Source of the DNA: Beroe forskalii
Lineage: Eukaryota > Ctenophora > Nuda > Beroida > Beroidae
Direction: 5' to 3'
Assembly: GCA_011033025.1 (NCBI GenBank)
Contig: WFMF01000189.1
Span: 269,519 to 333,518 of the forward strand
DNA: 64,000 bases
The position numbers were made by a program, and so were the translations under genes. Positions 49,680-60,029 of the stretch are shown here, piece after piece (position 1 is the first letter of the stretch; each line of letters starts with the position of its first letter). Under the pieces are notes generated by a model. That model saw only the letters and a list, made by a program, of their open reading frames with translations, had not been told where the DNA came from and made no database searches.

Positions 49680-51856
49680 TGCTATAAACTGTCGGACAAT
49701 ATTCGATGAAATGTATTATTATTATTATTAAGTTTCAGAAAGCAACTTCATCTGAAACTTTGAACTTTTGAAGGGCTGGCCTTGGGGTTTGCAGTTCCTC
49801 ATAAGGGATAGGTGGGAGGCTTGGCGAACCTCCAGTCGGTAATAGATTGAAACCAGCCAAAAGCTCGTCTATGTAAGACTTTTTGGCCAACGGATCATCA
49901 TGTCGTTTAAAATAAGTTTATACTATGGCCTTTTAAAATTTTTTTAATTACCAGATTTTTAGCAAATGTCTGTCAATTGTCAAAGAGTTGCATGGACATG
50001 ACCAATTTTTACTTAAATATGGCATTTTGCGTCTAGACAGTGGCTTCTTCTAGATAGTGACAAAAATTAAGCATATAAAGGACAAAGGTATGTAAATGTT
50101 CAAATCAATTCCCATTGTACTCACTAAGTTGTAGATTGTTAAGAGGGTTGTAGGGGTGAAAACATCTGGATGCAGAGGCGAATACATCAGTACAACACAT
50201 GCTCTGCCTGCAATCCATGCCTGCAAGTGTAATATATTGGTTGAGTTTCAGTAACTCAGTAAGTATTTGACACAAGATGGTATCATGTGATAAAATTGCA
50301 GTGAAAGTTTGTGTGTCTTAAATTGTATACATGGCTTATTGGCTTAACCAACTAGATACCAGCACCTACTAAAATACAATGGTACTACCAGGCTTGTAAT
50401 GCCGTAATGAGTTAGTGCCTTACTCCACTATACCCCAGTGTAGTGTAGTACTACTCCAGCACCCTCTCCTCCAACTTAGCTCGTGTAGTGGTAGTAACAC
50501 AGTACTGTTGTATTAACTGGACACATGCCAGCTAATACTCCAATATAACAGCACTATAATTAATTAGAACCTGGCTTATAACGGCCGTTATGCTTTGCAG
50601 TTTATAGCACGCTATTTATATGGCTATGAACCGAGCAAACTGAAGCTTTGCACACAAAAGACACGCAGAGGCCACAATGAGGCATTAACATGCACATTAT
50701 GGACAGACTACTCACGAAAAGTTATAATTGGAACTAATGGCTCCTCACCAAATGAAGTCAATAGCAACTCTTTGATGAATCCAAATTGGTGATTCCCTGC
50801 TTACAAGTTACATTACAATAGGAAACAAATATAACCATCACTCATTTAAGGTTTAGCTGAATTTCTTAAGACTTTGCCCACTTTATATTGCAGCCATGGC
50901 TGTCGGGTAGTGGGTACTGTATTAGGATCATGATTTGTGCTTTATCCGTGCCATTGTACCTCAGGGTTGATGAAAACATGAGAAATGGTAGTGAATGTTA
51001 TTTATCATGTTTAAAGCTATTATGTTACATAAATAATAATATACTGCTTATGAATGTCATTTATTATGTTTTGCATTATTACTGAGGTGTCGCCATCTCT
51101 GAGATAGATGTCTGCAATTTCCAACAAAACCGCCATTTGTATGTGCTACTGATTTAACAGTATATCCATGTACATGCATGTCTCTGTATGATCAGAAATT
51201 TCAGAATGATTCTCATTTCTCAAAGTTGTGACACCTGTGTTATGTTGTTATGATAATATGCTGCTCTATAGTATTGTTTTCAAGCATATTTTTTAGACAA
51301 ATAGATCATAATGTATGTATTTCAATATTCAAATTATTATATCACAATGTACTGTTTCTTATCTTTTAAATATGATTTCAGAGGGCTTTCATTAGCAATT
51401 TCAAATATAAATTTCTAATCGCCTTTAATTGAAATATAAAATCAATTGTGCAATTTATGCTGGTCTGTACTGTTGTAAAATATTGAAATATTGTTTCATC
51501 GAAATATTGTTTCATTGAAAGATTGAATCCCATACTAATTACCCACAATAAAATCACAGCTGCCTTTGCCAAAAAATCCCCATAGTCATCAGTGAACCTT
51601 GAATCATACCCTGACTCTAATTTTTAACACCAGCAAAAATGAACTGTGGGAGCTTGTTGAGGTATAGGGTTTGGATCTATAATTAAGGGTTAATTTTTCA
51701 TTGATTATGATTCTTTTTTGACAATGATGATCATATTTAATTCATTGTCAACATTGTCAATACTGATGATTCATTGTTGATATAGAATGTCCAGTGAATC
51801 CATTATGGTCAACATTGCAGCTAATGGGTAAAAGTGTCACAAGAATTGTGAATTTT
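49680..51856. other. Intergenic, no gene recognised
   Basis: AT-rich with GTAGTACTACTCC/TAGTGGTAGTAACAC words near 50,450-50,500. No coding or RNA gene supported. Confidence 0.5.
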
Positions 51857-52593
51857 GTCCAATGGATCCATCATGTCCAATGAACATGTCCAATGGACGT
51901 CCATTGGACATCCAATGGACATCCATTGAACATGGTAAAATTGTCCAATGGTATTCAATGGATCCAATGGATCCATTTTTGATGTTCATTGGACATGTTC
52001 GATGGATCCAATGGATGTTCAATGGATCCATCTGAGTGGATCCAATGGACACAATCACCAAACATGGTTTGGTAGATGGACATCAGTGTGGTATTTTTGT
52101 TCAATGGATCCATTGTGTCAATTGAACACCATTAAACATGTCCATTGGGTCCATTGGATCCATTTTGTCCAATGGATCATCTATTGTGTCCAATGGACAA
52201 AATGGATCCATTGTATCCAATGGAAACAGTGTGGAATGGATCCAATGGATCCAATGGAGATGTCCAATGGTTTCAATGGACACAATGGATCCATTGGATC
52301 CAATTTACACAATGGATCCATTGAACAACATACCAGACTGATGTCCATCTACCAAACCATGTTTGGTGTCTGTGTCCATTAGATCCATTCAGATGGATCC
52401 ATTGAACATCCATTGGATCCATTGAACATGTCCGTTGAACATCAAAAATGGATCCAATGGATCCAATGGATTCAATGGATCCATTGGATCCATTGAACAC
52501 TATTGGACAATTTTACCGATGGACATCATGTTCAATGGATGTCAATTGGATGTCCATTGGACATTTACATTGGACATGATGGATCCAATGGAC
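51857..52593. mobile_element. 737-bp palindromic element built of TCCAATGGA/GGATCC modules
   Basis: Left end GTCCAATGGATCCATCATG and right end CATGATGGATCCAATGGAC are inverted, and the match continues inward: ACCAAACATGGTTTGGTAGA at about 52,057 pairs with 52,348-52,367. Both arms are filled with 9-bp near-palindromes (TCCATTGGA, TCCAATGGA) and GGATCC, so every scale is self-complementary. Reading frames on both strands give repeats of MDPMDP or WIHWIQ and are not genes. No target duplication was identified. Confidence 0.85.
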
Positions 52594-52749
52594 TTACCTT
52601 CCAATAGTGGTCAGCCTCGTCAGCAGTGCTGGTCAAATAGGGGATTTTCAGTCAGGGACTCTCTTTGTGCGCATAGCACTCAAAGCAAAAAGCTGGGGAA
52701 GTCTGTAGTTTGAGATTTTCAAGGAGGAATTCAGTTTTGGTAGGATATT

Positions 52750-53040
52750 TGACAGATGGGACATGACAACTGGGGTAGCCTGGGAGTTTAGAGGCCTTTA
52801 GATTGGTTCTGGGGTAGGAAAGGTGGGGCTTCAAGATTGGGATTGGGGTTGAGAAATTGGGGCTTCAAGATTTGGATTGGGGTAGGAAAATTAGGGCTTC
52901 AAGATTGGGGCTTAACTGTGGTAGGAAAAGTGGGGTTTTACGATTGGGATAGGAAAATGGGGCTTCAAGATTGTAGCCAAAGTAGGACTTCAAGATTGGG
53001 ATAGCTCAATCCCAATTTGAAGTCCCACTTTTGCTACAAT
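52750..53040. repeat. Degenerate tandem of GGGGCTTCAAGATTGGGAT
   Basis: About seven units of 25-45 bp with GGTAGGAAAA spacers. The last unit is followed by an inverted copy (CAATCCCAATTTGAAG near 53,007-53,022). Confidence 0.75.
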
Positions 53041-53084
53041 CTTTAAGGTAAGAACAAGGAAAAGTACTGCTTCATTGTAGGGCC

Positions 53085-53945
53085 TGCTTGTCATTTCAAA
53101 AACAGTTCATTACAGATTTCCTGTGCCATGCACAATTTCGGCTACAGTTAGTGTAAGAATCTTTATGAGGCGACAATTTCATCTACTTAAAACGTCTGGC
53201 TTCTGGGGCTGCCCCTGACCCCTGCTCGTCATTTGAAAAACTGTTTGCTTTAGATTTTCTGTGTCAGTTACCTTGAAATTTCAGCTCAAGTTTGGGTAAG
53301 AATCATTATGTGGCGACAATTTCATCTACTTAAAACGTCTGGCTACTGGGGGCTGCTGCCCCCAGACCCCTGCTTGTCGTTTGAAATACAATTCGTTTCA
53401 GGCATCTTGAAAATTCGGCTACATTTAGGTTAGGAATCATTATGAGGCGACAATTTCATCTACTCAGAACTTCTGGCTTCTGGGGCTGACGCCCCAGACC
53501 CCTGCTCGTCATTTGAAAAACTGTTTGCTTTAGATTTCCTGTGTCAGTCACCTTGATATTTCAGCTTAAGTTTGGGTAAGAATCATTACGAGGCGACAAT
53601 TTCATCTACTTAGAACGTCTGGCTTCTGGGGGCTGCCGCCCCCAGACCCCTGCTTGTCATTAGAACTAATGTTCCTTACAGGTTTCCTGTGCAAGGCACC
53701 TTGAAATTTCGGCTACAGGTAGGGCAGATTTCATTATGAGGCGACAATTTCATCTACTTAGAACGTCTAGCTTCTAGGGGCTGCCGCCCCCAGACCCCTG
53801 CTTGTCATTTGAAATACAGTTCGTTGCAGATTTACTGTGCCAGGCACCTTGAAATTTCGACTCCATTTAGGATAGGGATCATTACGAGGCGACGATTTCA
53901 TCTACTCAGAATTTCTGGTTTCTGGGGGCTGCCCCTACTTGGTTT
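53085..53945 (+). repeat. ~145-bp satellite, six copies, each with a GC hairpin
   Basis: The word GCGACAATTTCATCTACT recurs near 53171, 53313, 53448, 53594, 53742 and 53890 (the last with GCGACG). Each copy carries GGGGGCTGCCGCCCCC or a related hairpin followed by CAGACCCCTGCTTGTCAT. Noncoding. Confidence 0.93.
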
Positions 53946-54070
53946 AAAGGTATAATTTCTTTTAAGAGATGTAGTCTATTAGCGAGCAGGCCTGAGAAAG
54001 TATAAAATTGGTCTTTAAGGCCGTGCAGCGGCGCTGAGTGAGCTGTGTTATTAACTTCCGACCCAAATTT

Positions 54071-54320
54071 TGGGTATGTGTCCCATATAACTCCGGCTGA
54101 GTGACGTCACAGACCTAAAGGTCAATTTTTCTGTATCCTATACCTAACCATGACCCTAACCAAAACCCTAACCTTAATCCTAACCCTAACCCTAACAAAT
54201 CCTGACCCTAATCGTGACCCTAACCCAATTTCTTAAAGCGCTAGGTGCGCTTAACTATATTTTTCTGACTGACGTCATTATCATAGATAATGAAGAGCCC
54301 AGAGTTATATGGGACACTAG
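54071..54320 (+). mobile_element. Telomere-like MITE, copy 2 (8-bp TSD)
   Basis: 250 bp with ends GTGTCCCATATAACTC and its near complement; flanked by CCAAATTT on both sides (54063-54070 and 54321-54328). The interior matches copy 1, with the CCCTAA-type tract at about 54,138-54,225 and TGACGTCA near each end. Confidence 0.9.
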
Positions 54321-55125
54321 CCAAATTTCCGCAAACTGGGGAATTTTCAAAAGATGCTGATGGGGGAATTTCCCTTCATGGAAGGTAAGCCAATGGATGC
54401 ATTGGAAAAATTAACAACCCTTGCAACACTCTTTCCAATGAAAATTTATCATATTCCAGCAGTCTGCAAACTTTTGTATTGTGTTCAAAACTAAATATTG
54501 TCTTGAAAACATAACCTCATGAGTTCATATGAATGCGTTTACCAGTTCAATAAATTTTATATGAATGAACTTCATATGAACTTCACATGAATTCATATGA
54601 ACTTCATATGAACTCCACCAAGTTCATATGAACTTCATATGAATTCATATGAATTCATTAAACACGGATGAACTAGTTCACCAAAATTTAGTGAACTGAG
54701 ATGCATATGAATTCATATGAATGAACTAGTTCATTCATATGAACTGCGTTGAACTGGAGTTCACCTGAATTCATTGAACTGCGTTGAACTACGTTGAACT
54801 GCGTTGAACTGCGTTGAACTGCGTTGAACTGCGTTGAACTGGAGTTCACCTGAGTTCATTTGAGTTCACCTGAGTTCATGTCACTCAATGGGAAGAATAA
54901 CATATGTTATTTTGGAAAAACTTAGCTTTGCAACAGAATAGACCTAAACGACTGTATGTAACTGTTAGTGTTACCCTACCTCCACTGCGAGCACTTATTT
55001 TACGCAACACGTCCTTCCAAATTTCCAATTCCATTAGCTCATTAGGAATGAGAAAATAATAATGTAGATAGAAATGTTATCTGACAGCGGAGGTAGTCAA
55101 TGACTTGACTCAATGACTGGACTTC

Positions 55126-57735
55126 ATGATGACTTGACTGACTCGACGACGACTCGACGACTCGACTGACGACTCGACTCGACGACTCGACTCGACTCGA
55201 CACGACTCGACGACTCGACGACTCGCTCGACGACTCGACTCGACGACCTCGCTCGACGACTCGACTCGACGACTTCGACGAAACTCGACGACTCGACGAC
55301 TCGACGACTCGACGACGACGACGACTCGACGACGACTCGACTCGACGACTCGACTCGACGACTCGACGACGACTCGACTCGACGACTCGACTCGACGACT
55401 CGACTCGACGACTCGACTCGACGACTCGACTCGACGACTCGACTCGACGACTCGACGACTCGACGACTCGACTCGACGACTCGACTCGACGAGACTCGAC
55501 TCGACGACTCGACTCGACGACTCGATGACTCGACGACTCGACTCTGACGACTCGACGACTCGACGACTCGACTCGACGACTCGACTCGACGACTCGACTC
55601 GACGACTCGACGACTCGACGACTCGACTCGACGACTCGACTCGACGACTCGACTCGACGACTCGACGACTCGACGACTCGACTCGACGACTCGACGACTC
55701 GACTCGACGACTCGACGACTCGACGACTCGACGACTCGACTCGACGACTCGACTCGACGACTCGACTCGACGACTCGACTCGACGACTCCGACTCGACGA
55801 CTCGACTCGACGACTCGACTCGACGACTCGACTCGACGACTCGACTCGACTCGACGACTCGACTCGACGACTCGACTCGACGACTCGACTCGACGACTCG
55901 ACTCGACGACTCGACGACTCGACTCGACGACTCGACTCGACGACTCGACTCGACGACTCGACTCGACGACTCGACTCGACGACGACTCGACTCGACGACT
56001 CGACTCGACGACGACGACTCGACGACTCGACTCGACGACTCGACTCGACGACTCGACTCGACGACTCGACTCGACGACTCGACTCGACGACTCGACTCGA
56101 CGACTCCACTTGACGACTCGACGACTCGACTCGACGACTCGACCGACGAGTCGAGTCGACGACTCGACGACTCGTCGACTCGACGACTCTCGACTCGACG
56201 ACTCGACTTCCGACTCGACGACTCGACTCGACGACTCGACTCGACGACTCGACTCGACGACTCGACTCGTCGAGTCGAGTCGTCGAGTCGAGTCGACGAG
56301 TCGACTCGACTCGACGACTCGACTCGACTCGACGACTCGACTCGACGACTCGAGTCGACGACTCGACTCGACGACTCGACTCGACGAGACTCGACTCGAC
56401 TCGACGAGACTCAACGAGACTCGACGACTCGACGACTCGACTCGAGTCGTCGACGACTCGACTCGACGACTCGATCGACTCGACGAGTCGAGTCGACGAG
56501 TCGTCGAGTCGAGTCGTCGAGTCGAGTCGTCGACTCGTCGTCGAGTCCGTCGAGTCGTCGACTCGTCGAGTCGTCGAGTCGAGTCGTCGTCGTCGAGTCG
56601 TCGAGTCGTCGAGTCGAGTCGTCGAGTCGAGTCGAGTCGACGAGTCGTCGAGTCGAGTCGTCGAGTCGAGTCGTCGAGTCGTCGAGTCGTCGAGTCGAGT
56701 CGAGTCGAGTCGTCGAGTCGAGTCGTCGAGTCGTCGAGTCGAGTCGAGTCGTTGAGTCGTCGAGTCGAGTCGAGTCGAGTCGAGTCGAGTCGTCGAGTCG
56801 AGTCGTCGAGTCGTCGAGTCGTCGAGTCGTCGAGTCGTCGAGTCGAGTCGTCGAGTCGTCGAGTCGTCGAGTCGTCGAGTCGAGTCGTCGAGTCGTCGAG
56901 TCGTCGAGTCGTCGAGTCGTCGAGTCGTCGAGTCGAGTCGTCGAGTCGAGTCGTCGTCGAGTCGAGTCGTCGAGTCGTCGAGTCGAGTCGTCGAGTCGAG
57001 TCGTAGAGTCGTCGAGTCGAGTCGTCGAGTCGAGTCGTCGAGTCGAGTCGTCGAGTCGAGTCGTCGAGTCGAGTCGTCGAGTCGAGTCGTCGAGTCGAGT
57101 CGAGTCGTCGAGTCGACTCGTCGAGTCGAGTCTAGTCGACTCGTCGAGTCTAGTCGAGTCGTCGAGTCGAGTCGTCGAGTCGAGTCGTCGAGTCGAGTCG
57201 TCGAGTCGAGTCGTCGAGTCGAGTCGTCGAGTCGAGTCGTCGAGTCGAGTCGTCGAGTCGTCGAGTCGTCGAGTCGAGTCGAGTCGTCGAGTCGAGTCGT
57301 CGAGTCGTCGAGTCGAGTCGATCGTCGAGTCGTCGAGTCGTCGAGTCGAGTCGTCGAGTCGAGTCGTCGAGTCGAGTCGTCGAGTCGAGTCGTCGAGTCG
57401 AGTCGTCGAGTCGAGTCGTCGAGTCGAGTCGAGTCGTCGAGTCGAGTCGTCGAGTCGAGTCGTCGAGTCGAGTCGTCGAGTCGAGTCGTCGAGTCGAGTC
57501 GTCGAGTCGTCGAATCGTCGAGTCGTCGAGTCGAGTCGTCGAGTCAAGTCGTCGAGTCGAGTCGTCGAGTCGAGTCGTCGAGTCGTCGAGTCGAGTCGAG
57601 TTGAATCGTCGAGTCGAGTCGAATCGTTGAGACGAGTCGTCGAGTCGAGTCGTTGAGACGAGTCGTCGAGACAAGTCAGAGAGTCGTCAAATCAAGTCGT
57701 CGAGTTGAGGCATCGAGTCGATTTGAGTCGTCGAG
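55126..57735. repeat. CGACT/CGA satellite that switches strand midway
   Basis: About 2.6 kb of two modules, CGACT (5 bp) and CGA (3 bp), mostly as 8-bp CGACTCGA and 13-bp CGACTCGACTCGA combinations. From 55,126 to about 56,140 the plus strand reads ACTCG; from about 56,490 to 57,735 it reads CGAGT, the reverse complement; 56,140-56,490 is mixed. Both ends decay gradually (CAATGACTTG on the left, CAAGTCGTCGAGTTGAGG on the right). The long open frames (355-493 codons) are low-complexity artefacts of this array. Confidence 0.95.
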
Positions 57736-58067
57736 TCACTGAGTGGTCGTAGAGTGACTAGAGTTAATTCATGACGTAAGTGAAATTTTTTAGTTGTCAC
57801 GTGACTGTACACTTAACAAGAGTACGAAAAATCGTTTATGGAAGAGCTCAAGACTTGAGTCTGATTTAACTATTTGATTTTGGAAGCCCTTTTAGTGAAA
57901 TGGATCAAGATGCAGCTAATTTGGTGAAGTTTAACAGCCTCTTTAAAATTGAAAAAGCCTTTCGATAGGTGACGTCACTCAGCAGTCAACCCGAATGAGA
58001 GACTTATCGGGCATAGATCAGAGCAGCAACGCCAAGAGGGCCCCATGGTAGCGCCAGTGCGCCACAT
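57736..58067. other. Between satellite and right arm; no gene
   Basis: Contains GTCACGTGAC at about 57,796 and a TGACGTCACTCAG word near 57,970. Nothing else supported. Confidence 0.5.
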
Positions 58068-58245
58068 CGACGCCAGGGCAGTGCCATGGTGTAAGCCACG
58101 AGGACGACACGACGAAGCCATGAAGACGCCATGGCTTCACAGTGGCACTGCCATGACTGCCATGATGTCACCGTGGCGCCCTTGTGGCTTCATCGTTGCC
58201 CAGTAGTGGCGTCCTCGTGGCTTCACCATGGCACTGCCCTGGCGT
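58068..58245. repeat. GC-rich inverted repeat, ~45-bp arms
   Basis: GACGCCAGGGCAGTGCCATG and AAGCCACGAGGACG at 58,070-58,107 pair with CGTCCTCGTGGCTT and CATGGCACTGCCCTGGCGTC at 58,209-58,237. The loop contains more GCCATGG-type words. The small open frames on either strand are shadows of this repeat. Confidence 0.8.
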
Positions 58246-58742
58246 CACCGCGGCACTGCGGTGCGGCTCGTGGCGTCGCTGATCCATGTTTTGATCCATC
58301 CCCGAAATATCTGTTAAATTATCATTTTGACCTTCCAGATGAACTTCGAGATGAATTCGTTGAACTCCGTTGAACTGCGTTGAACTCCGTTGAACTGCGT
58401 TGAACCCGTTGAACTGGAGTCCGCGAGATGAACTTCCTAGTTCATATGAATTCAAGGCGAACTGGAATGCATATGAGTTCATATGAGTTCATATGCATCT
58501 CAGTTCACTAAATTTTGGTGAACTAGTTCATCCGTGTTTAATGAATTCATATGAATTCATATGAAGTTCATATGAACTTGGTGGAGTTCATATGAAGTTC
58601 ATATGAATTCATATGAAGTTCATATGAAGTTCATTCATATAAAAATTTATTGAACTGGTAAACGCATTCAAATGAACTCATATGAATTCATATGAATTCA
58701 TATGAAGTGCGCGGCGACTTCATATGAACTGCAGTTCACCCA

Positions 58743-58983
58743 GTATATAGCCTATAAACGGCTCTGAGTGACGTCACAGATCTAAACGTCAATTTTTTCT
58801 GTATCCTAAACCTATCCATAGCCCTAACCAAAACCCTAACCTTAATCCTAACCCTAACCCTAACAAATCCTGACCCTAATCATGACCCTAACCCTAGTCC
58901 TTAAAGCGCTAGGTGCGCTTAATTATATTTTTCTGAGTGACGTCATTGTCATAGATAATGAAGGCTCCCGTTTATATGGGAGA
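58743..58983 (+). mobile_element. Telomere-like MITE, copy 3 (8-bp TSD, one mismatch)
   Basis: 241 bp. Flanks TTCACCCA (58735-58742) and CTCACCCA (58984-58991). The left end has diverged (GTATATAGCCTATAAACGG); the right end CCGTTTATATGGGAGA matches copy 1. The interior telomere-like tract lies at about 58,805-58,900. It sits just outside the right arm of the 4.2-kb palindrome, in the same orientation as copy 2 on the other side. Confidence 0.88.
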
Positions 58984-59196
58984 CTCACCCAACATTCTGA
59001 GATTAATATATTTGAATAAAATGGAAATCTTTCTTCAAGACATCAATCTGCAAGACTTTTCTCCAACTCTGTACTTGAACGCCAACATTATCCCTTTAGG
59101 TAATACAATGTGGAGAGTATTGCGTGTTCTATCTTGATGCTTGCCCTAGCCAGGACCCTGGTTACGCGCACGGAGTGCGCGGCGCGGCAAGCGCTA

Positions 59197-59229
59197 AACC
59201 AGGGGCGTCGTTTCGCGACGCCCCTGGTT
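59197..59229. repeat. GC-rich hairpin, 14-bp stem
   Basis: AACCAGGGGCGTCG and its exact complement around TTTCG, inside a stretch bounded by two TCTTGATGCTT words (59,132 and 59,237). Confidence 0.9.
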
Positions 59230-59344
59230 AGGGGAATCTTGATGCTTAATTGCTTAGGTTACATCAAGCACCACGGGGGAGCTGGAGGGAAATTAAGCGC
59301 CTGCATACGACCTTCAGGAACAACAGACAAACACTAAACAGCAA

Positions 59345-59431
59345 AGTGACGTCACAGATCTAAACGTCAATTTTTCTGTATCCTAAACCTAACCATTGAC
59401 CGTAGCCCTAACCAAAATCCTAACCTTAATG
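59345..59431 (+). mobile_element. Telomere-like MITE, truncated fragment
   Basis: GTGACGTCACAGATCTAAAC through CCTAACCTTAATG matches the left third of copy 1, interrupted by a small insertion (TTGACCG). Both ends are lost. Confidence 0.85.
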
Positions 59432-59484
59432 TTGGCCACTAATCGACTGACAGTTTCGAAATTAAATATTTCTTCTTCAGTTGC

Positions 59485-59565
59485 TAAACACGTATATCCC
59501 TGTTTGCGATTGCGCGGCGCGCTTCCTCAGGGAAGCGCCGCGCGCTTCCTAAGCCCGCATTGCCT
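59485..59565. repeat. CACGTATATCC-family repeat with GCGCGC hairpin
   Basis: ACACGTATATCCCTGTTTGCG, then GCGCGGCGCGCTTCC / GGAAGCGCCGCGCGC, then CTAAGCCCGCA. Related to 19,425-19,600. Confidence 0.75.
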
Positions 59566-59894
59566 GCTTAGCGCGCGAGGCACTATAGGCCAGTTTCGCG
59601 CGGGGCGGCACTAGGCCGATTTTACGATGCGCGTAATTTGAAAAGTACACCCTCTTCAAGGACAAATTACACTGTGATATTATTCTGTTTACTACTTGAA
59701 GTGCGGTTATTCTGATTCAGGAAAGACAGCTGGTTGTCAGAGTATGTTTCATTTTCCAAAATACCAACATTTCATACGGTTTCTATATCCCCAAACTTGG
59801 GCAATTTGCCGTGCTTGTAACTTTTTACCACCGTTTCCCACCCTTATCGGACTTTCACTCCCTTACTTTTTAGGAGAGGACCTTATAACGTTTT

Positions 59895-60025
59895 AGGGCA
59901 CTCAGGGCACAGGGCACTACGTCAGGGCACCAGGGCACTACGTCAGGGCACTGATCCTTGAAGTAGTGCCCTGAAAAGGGCACAGGGCACTACGTCAGGG
60001 CACCACGTCAGGGCACTGGGCCACT
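59895..60025. repeat. AGGGCACTACGTC tandem
   Basis: Irregular array of CAGGGCAC and TACGTCAGGGCAC words with one inverted copy (GTAGTGCCCTGA near 59,963). Confidence 0.85.
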
Positions 60026-60029
60026 ACGT

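Larger units (their letters stand above)
54511..58688. mobile_element. 4.2-kb palindromic structure with satellite core
   Basis: The outer arms (about 54,511-54,880 and 58,330-58,688) are inverted: GAATGCGTTTACCAGTTCAA pairs with TTGAACTGGTAAACGCATTC, and TTAAACACGGATGAACTAGT with its complement. Arms consist of CATATGAATTCATATG and GAACTTCATATGAAC modules, themselves palindromic. GTTGAACTGCG tandem units occur in both arms in the same orientation. The core is the CGACT/CGA satellite. It could be a foldback transposon or an inverted duplication that captured a satellite; there is no coding gene inside. Confidence 0.75.

Noticed and set aside
51837..52713. Proteins rich in MDPMD/WIHWIQ
   Set aside because: Shadows of the TCCAATGGA/GGATCC palindrome; present on both strands.
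55042..57674. Long open frames (up to 493 codons) on both strands
   Set aside because: They read the CGACT/CGA satellite in several frames and both strands (DSTTRRL or ESSRRV repeats). Absence of stops is a property of the modules, not evidence of a protein.
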